Assembly (NCBI GenBank): GCA_910579325.1
Contig: CAJTTU010000006.1
Span: 9,768 to 73,767, forward strand
DNA from: an uncultured Lachnospiraceae bacterium
GTDB lineage: Bacteria > Bacillota > Clostridia > Lachnospirales > Lachnospiraceae
DNA length: 64,000 nucleotides
Direction: 5' to 3'
Part shown: piece after piece, positions 55,116 to 63,977 of the stretch
How the letters are laid out: every line of letters starts with the position of its first letter
Numbering within the stretch: position 1 is the stretch's first letter
Position numbers and translations under genes: made by a program
Notes under the pieces: model-generated
What the model was told of the DNA's origin: nothing
Databases searched by the model: none
The model's input: only the letters and a program-made list of their open reading frames with translations

Positions 55116-56333
55116 TCAATCTCTCCTGAGCGCCTCGATCGGACTCAGCTTCGCCGCCTTTTTTGCCGGATAAATACCGAAGAATACGCCTACGCCGCAG
55201 GAAAACAGCGTCGCCATCAGGATGGCGGAGGGCTGTACCTGGGGATCGAAGGGCAGAATACTGCAGATCAGGTAGGCGCCGCCCACGCCGATCAGAATCC
55301 CGATCAGTCCTCCGAAGGCCGTGATAATGGCCGACTCTGCCAGGAACTGGGTCATAATCGACCCGGTTCTGGCTCCCAGCCCCTTTCTGATACCGATCTC
55401 ACGGGTCCGCTCCGTCACGGATACCAGCATAATATTCATGACGCCGATGCCGCCTACCAGCAGGGAAATGGCCGCCACCAGCATAATAAACACGGTCAGC
55501 ATATCGAGAACGCTGGTGATCTCGCTCATCTGGTCCGCGAACTGCTGTACCAGGAAAGCGCCCTCATTTTTCACCTGATGCCGTGTCTCCAGCAGGTTCA
55601 TGGCATCCTCCGTCACCTGGGAGGAATACCGGTTGCCTTCCGAGAAGATATAAATATCCTGAAATTCATCAGATTCTATTCCATAATTGGCCAGAGCCGT
55701 AATGGGAATTTCCAGATACAAAGGCTGCCCCTCATAGCTGCCGTTGAAAAACCCTTCCTCCTGATCTTTCCTGATGCCAATGATCTTAAATTCCTTCGTT
55801 CCCATGCCCCACAAATCAATTTCTATGGACATGCCCACCACATCGTCGCTGCCGAACAGCTTTCTGGCATCGCTCTGGGTGATCACGCATACCATCCGGT
55901 TGGATTCATAATCGGATTCGTTGAAAAACCGGCCCCGGAACACCGGATTGGGGGAGGAGTATTCCAGATCCGGCATACCGGCCTGCAGGATCACGTCAAA
56001 TTTCCCTTTAAAGCTTTCTACTTCTGTCCAATAGCTTTCGTAAACCGTGGCTCCTTTTACATGGTCCACCTTGGACTTGATAGCCTCCACGTCTTTTTTG
56101 GTAATATAGACCGTTCCGGCCTGCCGGTTTGTATTGGAATTCATGTAGATCTGGCCGTCCCCTAAACTGTTCAGCTGATCGCTGATCTCTTTTTTGGCGC
56201 CGTTTCCGAGGGACATAATCAGAATAACCGACGAGATACCGATAATGATGCCCAGCATGGTCAGAAAGGAACGGCCTTTGTTCGTCCTGATATTTTTCAG
56301 GGCCATTTTCACATATTCAAAAATCTGAAACAT
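55116..56333 (-). CDS. MacB-type ABC permease
   Basis: 405 residues: one N-terminal helix, a periplasmic-type external domain (about 45-275) and three C-terminal helices with LLVGGIGVMNIMLVSVTERTREIGIRKGLGARTGSI, the FtsX/MacB signature. It works with the adaptor and ATPase encoded upstream (58070 and 58894) to export peptides or small compounds. Twelve bases separate it from the adaptor gene. Confidence 0.91.
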   Translation of the reverse strand: MFQIFEYVKMALKNIRTNKGRSFLTMLGIIIGISSVILIMSLGNGAKKEISDQLNSLGDGQIYMNSNTNRQAGTVYITKKDVEAIKSKVDHVKGATVYESYWTEVESFKGKFDVILQAGMPDLEYSSPNPVFRGRFFNESDYESNRMVCVITQSDARKLFGSDDVVGMSIEIDLWGMGTKEFKIIGIRKDQEEGFFNGSYEGQPLYLEIPITALANYGIESDEFQDIYIFSEGNRYSSQVTEDAMNLLETRHQVKNEGAFLVQQFADQMSEITSVLDMLTVFIMLVAAISLLVGGIGVMNIMLVSVTERTREIGIRKGLGARTGSIMTQFLAESAIITAFGGLIGILIGVGGAYLICSILPFDPQVQPSAILMATLFSCGVGVFFGIYPAKKAAKLSPIEALRRD

Positions 56334-56345
56334 AGACGCCCCTTC

Positions 56346-58070
56346 CTATTCCGCCTCCGGCGAAGTATCTTGCTGCCCGTCCATCCCTTCTATCTCCCCG
56401 AAGGCTGCCGTCTCTGCCTGGCTGCCCTCCACAAGGCCCTGGGGCAGAACCGGAATCACCTGGTCACCTTCTTTCAAGCCTCCGGTTACTTCAATATAAT
56501 CGTCGGTGGACAGCCCCATGGTAATCAGGCGCACAGCCACGACGCCATTTTCCAGCACATAGCAGAAGGGGCCGTCCTTTCCCTCATTCAAAGCCTCCGA
56601 GGGGATCAGCAGCACGTCTTCGGCGCTGTCCAGGGAAATCAGCGCTTTCGCCTCCATCCCCAGATAAATATTCTCGTCCGGATTGCCAATATGAATAAAT
56701 GCGGAAACCACCGGCACATTCTGGCTGTTCATGGTGGCGGTATGGCTGATCCGCTCCACTGTTCCCTGATAGGTATTGCCCACGGAGGTTACCACGGCTT
56801 TCTGTCCTACCCTTACCTTTTCCAGGTCATTTTTATTGACTGACACTTCCACGCTCACATTCTGGGCGTTGGAAATCGTAAACATCTCCGTTCCGGCAGA
56901 GGCCAGACTGCCCTCCGTCACCTTCACGTCAGTGATAATACCGGAAAATTCCGCCACAATCCCTGCCTTCGCCAGTTCGATCCGCTCTTTTACGGTCATG
57001 GCCGACAGCTGGGACAGGTTGTTGCTGATCTGCAGCTTGTTTCTTGTCTCCCCGCTCATTATGCCGGCTTCCGCGGAATCCCGCTTTCCTTCCGCCTCCG
57101 CAAGATCCGATTTCAGCTCGGCCAGCTCAGAGGATGCCTTTTCATAGCGGCTCTGCAGGTCGGCCTGGGCTACCTGTCTGTCTCCGTCCTCGCCTGTGGA
57201 AAGCTTGGAAAGCTCCCCGGATATTTCAATCTGGCGGATATTCAGCTTAGACAGCTTCTCATTCAGCTGATCGATGTCTTTTTCCAGCTCCGCCTTTCTC
57301 TGGTTCAGGCTGGCTATATCTGCGGCTGCCTGATTGGCGGAAACACTCTCCTTCTCACTGAGCTGTCTCTGGATCTCCGTCAGTTCATCCTGTTTTCTCT
57401 GTAGCTCCAGGCTTTTTTCCGTCTTTTCTTTATCTATTTTCGTATTGTCATTGGTCAGCTCATTCCGCCTGTTATTCAGCCAGTTGGCGTCATCGGCGGC
57501 TTTTTTCGTGGCATCCTTGGACATATTGTCCAGGCTGGCCTTTAAGGCGTCCACCTCCGCCTCCTTCTGATCCACCTGCTGCAGCAGAACCGCCGCGCTC
57601 TGGGCATTGGTCTGATACTTGGAAGCATTTTTGCCGCCCTCGGCCATGGCTTCCCGGTAAGAAGCCATCGTGGAGTCAAAATTCAGCTGTGCCTCCTGAT
57701 ATTCCTCCTCCAGATCGGTCAGCCGGAAAGAGGCCAGCTTCTGCCCGGCCGTCACATATTCTCCCAGCTTCACGTCGCACGTTTCCACCGCAGCGCCAAC
57801 CGGGGAGAAATAGGTTTTCATCTCCTCAGTCTGCATCACGCCGGTGGTATCCAGAGTCTCGGCAATGTCTCCCCGGCCCACCGTATAGGTTTCCACCTGG
57901 GGCAGCGCCACTTCCTTCGGCATCATGGCTTTCACCGCCACCGTCAGCACGACCAGCGCCAGCACCGCCGGGATAATCAGCTTCTTATACTTCCTCTTAC
58001 CCGTCCCCTCCGGTTTCTCCAACTTTAATTCGCCCTGGCCACGCTTTTTCCAAAACTTTAATTGCTTCAT
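56346..58070 (-). CDS. Efflux adaptor (HlyD/MacA family)
   Basis: 574 residues from the ATG at 58070 (AGGAG 8 bases upstream; a GTG three codons earlier overlaps that site). One N-terminal helix, biotinyl-lipoyl-like segment (CDVKLGEYVTAGQKLASFR), a very long coiled coil (about 120-370, with LQRKQDELTEIQRQLSEKES) and beta-barrel domains. The coiled coil is longer than in standard MacA, which may bridge the thick wall. It ends in an acidic tail. Confidence 0.88.
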   Translation of the reverse strand: MKQLKFWKKRGQGELKLEKPEGTGKRKYKKLIIPAVLALVVLTVAVKAMMPKEVALPQVETYTVGRGDIAETLDTTGVMQTEEMKTYFSPVGAAVETCDVKLGEYVTAGQKLASFRLTDLEEEYQEAQLNFDSTMASYREAMAEGGKNASKYQTNAQSAAVLLQQVDQKEAEVDALKASLDNMSKDATKKAADDANWLNNRRNELTNDNTKIDKEKTEKSLELQRKQDELTEIQRQLSEKESVSANQAAADIASLNQRKAELEKDIDQLNEKLSKLNIRQIEISGELSKLSTGEDGDRQVAQADLQSRYEKASSELAELKSDLAEAEGKRDSAEAGIMSGETRNKLQISNNLSQLSAMTVKERIELAKAGIVAEFSGIITDVKVTEGSLASAGTEMFTISNAQNVSVEVSVNKNDLEKVRVGQKAVVTSVGNTYQGTVERISHTATMNSQNVPVVSAFIHIGNPDENIYLGMEAKALISLDSAEDVLLIPSEALNEGKDGPFCYVLENGVVAVRLITMGLSTDDYIEVTGGLKEGDQVIPVLPQGLVEGSQAETAAFGEIEGMDGQQDTSPEAE

Positions 58071-58195
58071 GTCTTCCACTCCTGGTTATGTAATGATCTA
58101 TAAAGCGCAACAAATGAAATACCTCCGCCAAAACAGTTTCTTTCATATATTGCCACGCCCTTTTATTATGTAAAAAAGCATACTTATCCGCCAGA

Positions 58196-58894
58196 TCAAT
58201 TGCTGACGTCCGATTCCACCTTGCCGTCGCTGATCCGGATCACCCGCTTCGCCTGCGCCGCGATTTCATTGTCATGGGTAATCAGGATCACCGTTCTCCC
58301 CCCGGCATTCAGATCTTTTAAAATCTGCAGGATTTCTTTTGTGGCGCCGGTATCCAGATTTCCCGTGGGCTCGTCGGCCAGAATCACCGGAGGCGCCGCT
58401 GCGATGGCTCTGGCGATGGCCACACGCTGCTGCTGGCCGCCGGACATCTGGGAGGGCCGGTGATCCAGCCGGTGAGAAAGCCCCACCTGGGTCAGCGCCG
58501 CCACCGCCAGCTCCCTTTGCTCCCGTTTGCTGACGCCTCTGTAAAAAAGGGGCACCTCCACGTTTTCTATGGCATTCAGTCCCGGAATCAGGTTAAAGCC
58601 CTGAAAGATAAAACCGATCTCCTTATTCCTGATATCCGAAAGCTGATTGTCCGTTAATGTAGCCACATTCACCCCGTTCAGCGCATAGGTGCCGCTGGTC
58701 GGCACATCCAGGCAGCCCAGCATATTCATCAGCGTGGATTTCCCGGAACCAGACTGGCCGATAATGGCCACCAGCTCCCCCCGCCCGATTTCCAGGCTCA
58801 CATGGTTCAGCGCCCACACCTCATTCTCGCCGGGATTGTACACCTTGCACATGTCTTTGATACTGATCAGAGGGATTTCATTTTCCAAACACAT
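58196..58894 (-). CDS. MacB/LolD-type ABC ATPase
   Basis: 232 residues. Walker A GQSGSGKST, signature MSGGQQQRVAIARAIAAAP, Walker B VILADEPTGNLDTG, switch His ITHDNEIAAQAKR. GAGGTGA directly abuts the ATG at 58894, so the TTG two codons later (58888), 7 bases from GAGGTG, may be the true start. First gene of the three-part exporter; 126 bases separate it from the adaptor gene. Confidence 0.92.
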   Translation of the reverse strand: MCLENEIPLISIKDMCKVYNPGENEVWALNHVSLEIGRGELVAIIGQSGSGKSTLMNMLGCLDVPTSGTYALNGVNVATLTDNQLSDIRNKEIGFIFQGFNLIPGLNAIENVEVPLFYRGVSKREQRELAVAALTQVGLSHRLDHRPSQMSGGQQQRVAIARAIAAAPPVILADEPTGNLDTGATKEILQILKDLNAGGRTVILITHDNEIAAQAKRVIRISDGKVESDVSN

Positions 58895-59174
58895 TCACCT
58901 CATTTCTAAACAGACCGTCTTCTGCCTGCGCCGCGCCCGCACCGTCGATACGGGCCGGACAGTGCGATAAGCTTGTTTATTATATGTAAGGATTCTTATG
59001 GGCTTTCGTGGAATATTTGATAAATATCCTTAAAAATTCTTTTGATTTTCTTAAACGCCCTTAAATTTCCATATCCACCGGTGCTGTCAGCCCTGTGCCC
59101 ATTCCCTCCCTTTCTGTTTGTGAATTTTTAGAAAACAAAATTTTTTCTTTTTTTTCATTTTTTCATAAAAATCG

Positions 59175-59203
59175 TTGACACGGAAGATAGATTGTGGTAA
59201 AAT
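59175..59203 (+). promoter_or_regulatory. Promoter of tRNA-Thr
   Basis: Consensus TTGACA (59175-59180), 17 bases, TAAAAT (59198-59203), about 43 bases before the tRNA. The rest of 58895-59174 shows no gene. Confidence 0.8.
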
Positions 59204-59246
59204 TCATATTCGTGAGCGGTCAGTAACAGATCACACAGCGACAGTA

Positions 59247-59321
<75 letters not shown>

Positions 59322-59337
59322 TGATAAGAGTAAAAAT

Positions 59338-59373
59338 AAAGACTTTTCGAGGTATAACCTCGGGAAGTCTTTA
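59338..59373 (+). terminator. Terminator of tRNA-Thr transcript
   Basis: AAAGACTT-TTCGAGG pairs with CCTCGG-GAAGTCTTT around a short loop, followed by ATTTCGTT. Confidence 0.75.
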
Positions 59374-59508
59374 TTTCGTTACAGGACAAATTCCTTTGAA
59401 ATTCCGGCATAAAATCATTTGACATATCCTCTCTTGCCATCTCAACCAGGCAATGCTATAATAATCGCGTCAAAAATCAAAACCACACAAAAAGAGACTG
59501 ATAACACA

Positions 59509-60828
59509 ATGCCTTTATTAGACTACCTTTTAACCGGATTTCTGGACACTCTGACAGGCCATCTTGTGCTGGTGATCTACCTGCTGGCGGTGACAGACGA
59601 ACGGGCGGTGGCAAGGCGGCTGAAAAAACTGCCGCCGCTGCTTTTATCTCCCCTCATTGCCGTCCTGCTTTCTGCCGGACTGTACGCTGTCCCGGAATTA
59701 ATTATGTTTCAATATTATATCCTCTCTCTCGCCATTCTTGCCATGTGTACCTTATGGGCGCGGTGGGCATGGCGGTTTGGATTCTGGCAGGCCTTCGCCG
59801 CCACCTGTATGGCGGCTATTTTTCAGGTGGCAGAATCCACGCTGTCCAGGACGCTGAACGAAAATTTCCCCTTCGCGGCGGCATTGGCGATCTATTTAAG
59901 CATCGGCATAGCCATCGCCCTGCTGCTGTACAGGCTGCGGTTCGGAAAGTGGTTTCGTCTGCTTTTGGACAACGAACCCTCGCCCTGGCGGACAGCCATC
60001 CTGATTTTCATGCTGATGGCTGTTATAGAGATGTTTTTCCGGTTACTGTACAGCATAAAGTCCCAGTTCCTGGTGTTCTACTATCTGTTGGTTATAGTGA
60101 TGGTAGCCCTGATCGCCGCACTGATGATCTACCTGGCCCAGCGGTTTGACGCCCTTAGGAAAATACAGGCACAGCAGGACATGATTGCCCAGCAGCGACT
60201 CTACGAACAGGATCTGGAGATGATCCGCCGCGAGGTCCGCGCATTCCGCCATGACTATAAAAACCTTCTGGCAGGCCTATCCGAACAGGCGGCTGCAGGA
60301 GAACTGGAGCAGCTGCGCCATACCCTGGCCGAACTGGACGCCGGATTTGACCTGCGGCTCGGAAGGAAAATCCAGGCATCCGCGCAAATCGGGAACCTGC
60401 GGATTCCGGAAGTCAGGAGTCTCCTTTTAAGCAAACTCACCGTTATGGGCAAAGAAGGCGTGGAGTGCCGTCTGGAAGTGCTTTACCCTGTAACGACGGT
60501 GGGTATGGACATATGGGATTTCGTCCGCTGCCTGGGCATTCTGACAGACAACGCGACGGAGGCCGCAGCGGATACGGAACAGCCCTGGGTAGAAATCCTT
60601 TTGCTGGCGCAGGATAAACAGGTGTTGTTTCGGATATCCAACTCCTACGTAAATATCATCGAACCGGAAAACATGTGGAACGACGGCTGGTCCACCAAGG
60701 GCGCGGGCCGGGGACTGGGCCTGTCCGGCTATCAGCGCATTCTGGAGAACTATCCCAACGCCTCTCCCTGCACCAGCTGGGAAAACGGCGTCTTTGTCCA
60801 GGAATTGACAGTGGAGGGCAGACTATGA
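59509..60828 (+). CDS. AgrC-like sensor histidine kinase
   Basis: 439 residues from the ATG at 59509; the longer frame from 59419 would translate leader sequence. Six or seven N-terminal helices (about 1-195), a coiled-coil linker, the H-box EVRAFRHDYKNLLAGL and a GHKL ATPase with LGILTDNATEAA and KGAGRGLGLSGYQRI. This is the AgrC/quorum kinase layout, sensing a peptide or other membrane signal. No agrB or agrD gene lies nearby. Its stop overlaps the regulator's start (TATGA). No strong ribosome site is visible. Confidence 0.88.
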   Translation: MPLLDYLLTGFLDTLTGHLVLVIYLLAVTDERAVARRLKKLPPLLLSPLIAVLLSAGLYAVPELIMFQYYILSLAILAMCTLWARWAWRFGFWQAFAATCMAAIFQVAESTLSRTLNENFPFAAALAIYLSIGIAIALLLYRLRFGKWFRLLLDNEPSPWRTAILIFMLMAVIEMFFRLLYSIKSQFLVFYYLLVIVMVALIAALMIYLAQRFDALRKIQAQQDMIAQQRLYEQDLEMIRREVRAFRHDYKNLLAGLSEQAAAGELEQLRHTLAELDAGFDLRLGRKIQASAQIGNLRIPEVRSLLLSKLTVMGKEGVECRLEVLYPVTTVGMDIWDFVRCLGILTDNATEAAADTEQPWVEILLLAQDKQVLFRISNSYVNIIEPENMWNDGWSTKGAGRGLGLSGYQRILENYPNASPCTSWENGVFVQELTVEGRL

Positions 60829-61562
60829 TCGGAATCTATCTCTGCGACGACGAGGAGACAATCCGCCGCCAGATTAATACCGCCTTGGAACGGAAAATTC
60901 TGATAGAAAACTACGATATGAAAGTCCTGTGCAGCGCTGCCGGCGCCCAGGAGCTTTTGGATGCCATAGAAGACGGGAAACAAGGCGTCTACTTTCTGGA
61001 TGTGGAGCTGAAAGACGGGGAATGGGACGGTTTTTTGCTGGGGCAAGAGCTTCGGCGGCGAGACCCCCACGGCACCTTGGTTTACATCACCGGCCATAAA
61101 GACCTGGCCTGGCGCACATTCCAGTATCATCTGGAAGCCTTTGACTACATTGTAAAAGAGCCGGAACAGATCGGCCGGACGGCGGCACGGTGTCTGGAAG
61201 AAATCCACACACGGCTGCTGGCCAGGCGTCAGTCCCCCGGGGAGATGTTTACTCTGCGGACGGGAGAAATGGCGCGCCATGTCCCCTTGCAGGATATCCT
61301 CTTTTTTGAAACCGCCTCCGCATCTCACCACATTTTTCTTCATACCTCCGGCAGCCGGATGGATTTTTTAGGCAGCCTTAATGAACTGGAAACACAGCTG
61401 GGAGACCGGTTTATCCGCACTCACCGGGCCTATCTGGTGGCGGCGGATAAGATTGAAGCGGTAGACTGGAAACAGAATAAGCTGTGGGCCGGCGGCCATG
61501 AATGTCTGCTTTCCCGCGCCGGAAAAGCAAAACTGCGCAGAATAATGGGAGGAGACCGATGA
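60825..61562 (+). CDS. LytTR-family response regulator (AgrA-like)
   Basis: 245 residues from the ATG at 60825, overlapping the kinase stop. Receiver domain: acidic IYLCDDEE, phosphoacceptor in YFLDVELKDGEWDGF, Lys in DYIVKEPEQ. LytTR DNA-binding domain from about residue 145: VPLQDILFFETASASHHIFLHT, GSLNELETQLGDRFIRTHRAYLV. Such regulators bind pairs of ~9-bp repeats spaced 21 bp apart; just such a pair lies 75 bases downstream of the gene at 61637-61668. Confidence 0.92.
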   Translation: MIGIYLCDDEETIRRQINTALERKILIENYDMKVLCSAAGAQELLDAIEDGKQGVYFLDVELKDGEWDGFLLGQELRRRDPHGTLVYITGHKDLAWRTFQYHLEAFDYIVKEPEQIGRTAARCLEEIHTRLLARRQSPGEMFTLRTGEMARHVPLQDILFFETASASHHIFLHTSGSRMDFLGSLNELETQLGDRFIRTHRAYLVAADKIEAVDWKQNKLWAGGHECLLSRAGKAKLRRIMGGDR

Positions 61563-61578
61563 GGGTTCCTCCTTTTTT
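61548..61578 (+). terminator. Terminator after the LytTR regulator gene
   Basis: GGAGGA (61548-61553) pairs with TCCTCC (61567-61572), followed by TTTTTTG; the stem includes the stop region of the gene. Confidence 0.6.
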
Positions 61579-61636
61579 GTCTCGTGTACTCCCGACGTTT
61601 CACAACGCTTGATTTTGTGCGGCTCCCAGATTACAT

Positions 61637-61695
61637 TTCAGGAAATTTTGCTGTTTATTCAGGAAATTGGAACCACAAAAAACACCTGATATGGT
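61637..61695 (+). promoter_or_regulatory. LytTR-type direct repeats and promoter of DUF6440 gene
   Basis: Two identical 11-mers TTCAGGAAATT stand at 61637-61647 and 61658-61668, exactly 21 bp apart. The second overlaps a -35 TTGGAA (61667-61672), which is 17 bases from TATGGT (61690-61695). Position and spacing match AgrA/LytTR activation sites. Confidence 0.72.
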
Positions 61696-61810
61696 ATGTT
61701 TTCAGTGGCAGGCAGCAGAATGATAAAAAGGTATCTGATGAATGCTTTGACGGCATTCAGCGTATGCCTGCAGCAACAAAAGACAGCATGACAGACGAGG
61801 AGGTGAGCAT

Positions 61811-61993
61811 ATGGCGAAGAAAGAACGTTTTGTGGAAGTCTACTCTCAGGGCGTTATGAATGTGGCAAAGATCATCGTTGACAGGGAAACCGGCGTAAAT
61901 TACCTGCTGGCCTCCCACGATCTGAGAGTGGGCACCGGACTGACCGTACTGGTGGATCAGGATGGCAAGCCTGTTGTAACCCCGGTGGATTAG
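61811..61993 (+). CDS. DUF6440 family small protein
   Basis: 60 residues (MAKKERFVEVYSQGVMNVAK... ending PVVTPVD) with the DUF6440 pattern: VDRETGVNYLL and GLTVLVDQDGKPVV. No signal peptide or membrane helix. GAGGAGGTGAGCAT immediately upstream is a near-perfect ribosome site. Function is unknown. The LytTR-type repeats in its promoter suggest it is a target of the adjacent AgrC/AgrA-like pair. Confidence 0.85.
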   Translation: MAKKERFVEVYSQGVMNVAKIIVDRETGVNYLLASHDLRVGTGLTVLVDQDGKPVVTPVD

Positions 61994-62077
61994 AAAGACC
62001 TGCCAACCTGCCTTTCATCTGAATCATGTATAATTGCGTTGTAAATCGCGGCGGCAGATTCTTATTCACAGGCGGTT

Positions 62078-62401
62078 CTATGACTCCATCTCCGCCTTTT
62101 CATTTTTAATTTCCCAGTGAATCAGCAGTGTGAGCGCCGCCCTGAGCACGATAATCGCGCCCACAATCAGAATCTCGCCAAACTCCCGCACAAGCACCGT
62201 ACGGAGGATTTCACTGCCCAGTTTAAATTCCAGGCCCATGGCCATTCCTTTCGCCAGCCGCAGCCGGGTCAGCGGGTCACGGCGTATATAATTGCAGATG
62301 CCCTGCGCTCCGGCGGCAATGATAACCGCCACCCCCATGAACTCAAAAATAATGATGGAGAAATTTACGATGCAGGTCAGTATTTCATGCAGTATATTCA
62401 T
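62078..62401 (-). CDS. DUF1622 family membrane protein
   Basis: 107 residues from the ATG at 62401 with AAAGGAAAAG upstream; the longer frame to 62518 lies over a regulator remnant and is rejected. Three hydrophobic segments and the conserved middle block RLRLAKGMAMGLEFKLGSEILRTVLVRE are typical of DUF1622. No role is known. It may be transcribed after the MATE exporter or on its own. Confidence 0.85.
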   Translation of the reverse strand: MNILHEILTCIVNFSIIIFEFMGVAVIIAAGAQGICNYIRRDPLTRLRLAKGMAMGLEFKLGSEILRTVLVREFGEILIVGAIIVLRAALTLLIHWEIKNEKAEMES

Positions 62402-62479
62402 CTTTTCCTTTCCCGGCAAGTCTGCCGCGGTATTCCGGCAGATCCGGACATTTTCTCCTTTTTCGCGGTATCCTTCAAA

Positions 62480-62635
62480 ACCTTTTACGGCCGGACACGC
62501 ACGCAGGAAGAGCTTCATATCGCCCGCACCACCTGTCTGTACCGGGTAAAACGAATCGAGGAGATCGGAGGCTTCAGTCTGAATGACCCGGATACGGCGC
62601 TTTATCTGAAGATGATGACAAGGGTGATGGAGTGA
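62480..62635 (+). pseudogene. C-terminal fragment of a CdaR/PucR-type regulator
   Basis: The frame EELHIARTTCLYRVKRIEEIGGFSLNDPDTALYLKMM matches the C-terminal HTH of the two regulators at 43532 and 49181 (LFIHRSTL.YRL..I). Everything upstream is lost, and its 3' end overlaps the convergent MATE gene by 62 bases. Confidence 0.6.
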
Positions 62636-63977
62636 GGGCAGCCTCTTCCTTTTCCAGGCTCCGCCTGCAGCAAACTGCCAGCAGGACTATCATAATCACC
62701 CAGCTTAAAATATAACTGAGGTAAATCACGCGCATATCATGCCGCAGCGGCAGAAGAAGGCTGCACCAGACAATCCGGAAGGCGCAGTAGCACAGTATGG
62801 TGACTGCCATTGGGGAAAAGGTATGCCCCATTCCCCGCAGAACGCCGATATAGACCTGATTGACCGCATAGAGACAATAAAAGGGAAATATATAACGAAT
62901 CGCCGTCTGTGCGTTTTCAAGCACAGCCTGGTCTGCGGTAAAAATCGCCAGCACCAACGGTTCGGCCGCCAGCAAAAGCGCTGCGAATACCGCCCAGAGC
63001 CCCAGACCGACCCACACGCTGATTCGCATCCCTGTCCGGATGCGCTCAAACTGCCCCGCACCGGCATTCTGGCCCGCAAAGCTGGTCACGGCGATACCCA
63101 GAGAAAAGAGGGGGAAATATAAAAATCCCTCTGCTTTTGAAAAGACCGTCATCCCGGCCATAGCCGCCGTCCCGAAGGAATTAATGCTGGTCTGAATCAC
63201 CAGAGAGGAAATGCTCATGAAAACCGCCTGCAGCCCGGCAGGTATCCCTGCGGCCGCCAGCAGCTTCAACTGCGTCCCATGCATCCGGACGCCGGGGAAC
63301 CGTAGCCGAAACGCTGGGCTCAGCCGTTTAAGCCTGCCCCATACAAGAACAGCGGAAAGGAACTGAGACAGCAGCGTAGCGGCGGCAGCGCCCTGGACAT
63401 CCAGATGCCATACCACTACAAACAGGTAGTCCAGACCGATATTCAGGGCGGAACAGAAGGTCAGATAATAAAGGGGCGAGCGGGTATTACCCAGCGCGCG
63501 CAAAATGGCCGTTCCCACGTTATAAACCAGCTGGGGAGCCATGCCCCAGAAGCAGATTCGCAGATAGCGCCTGCAAGGCTCCATCGCGTCCTGGGGCGTG
63601 CCCAGCCAGAAAAGGAGCCGGTCGGTTCCTGCAAGTCCTGCAGCCTGGAATACAACGCCAAAGGCCAGGGCTGCGGCAACAGCCGTATGTATACATGCTT
63701 TCAGACGCTCATACTGTCCGGCTCCGAACATTTTCGCCGCCACCACGCTGACGCCTGTGGAAAGACCGATAAAAAAATTTACCATAACCGACAGAAGCAG
63801 CCCTGCGGAGCCCACCGCCGCCAGTCCCACTGCTCCTGCCGCCTGTCCGATGATGGACGCGTCGGCAATATTATAAAACTGCTGTAAAAGCTGGGAAAGC
63901 AAAACCGGCAGCGCCAGCTGTAATAACTCACGTCCAATCGGCCCCTCCGTCATGCAAAGCTGTCCATCATGTTCCAT
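62574..63977 (-). CDS. MATE family multidrug exporter
   Basis: 467 residues, 12 helices. MATE motifs: LLQLALPVLLSQLLQQFYNIADASIIGQAAGAVGLAAVGSAG in the first helices and the repeated half VFMSISSLVIQTSINSFGTAAMAGMTVFSKAEGF. It exports cationic drugs with sodium or protons. The last ~20 residues (LTPSPLSSSSDKAPYPGHSD) lie over the regulator remnant and look like a read-through extension. AGGGGAAG precedes the ATG at 63977. Confidence 0.92.
   Translation of the reverse strand: MEHDGQLCMTEGPIGRELLQLALPVLLSQLLQQFYNIADASIIGQAAGAVGLAAVGSAGLLLSVMVNFFIGLSTGVSVVAAKMFGAGQYERLKACIHTAVAAALAFGVVFQAAGLAGTDRLLFWLGTPQDAMEPCRRYLRICFWGMAPQLVYNVGTAILRALGNTRSPLYYLTFCSALNIGLDYLFVVVWHLDVQGAAAATLLSQFLSAVLVWGRLKRLSPAFRLRFPGVRMHGTQLKLLAAAGIPAGLQAVFMSISSLVIQTSINSFGTAAMAGMTVFSKAEGFLYFPLFSLGIAVTSFAGQNAGAGQFERIRTGMRISVWVGLGLWAVFAALLLAAEPLVLAIFTADQAVLENAQTAIRYIFPFYCLYAVNQVYIGVLRGMGHTFSPMAVTILCYCAFRIVWCSLLLPLRHDMRVIYLSYILSWVIMIVLLAVCCRRSLEKEEAALTPSPLSSSSDKAPYPGHSD

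Noticed and set aside
61584..61859. 91-codon frame before the DUF6440 gene
   Set aside because: It runs through the LytTR repeats and promoter, has no ribosome site and overlaps the DUF6440 start in another frame.
62117..62479. Plus-strand frame upstream of the regulator remnant
   Set aside because: It is antisense to DUF1622; only the last ~50 codons show real similarity.
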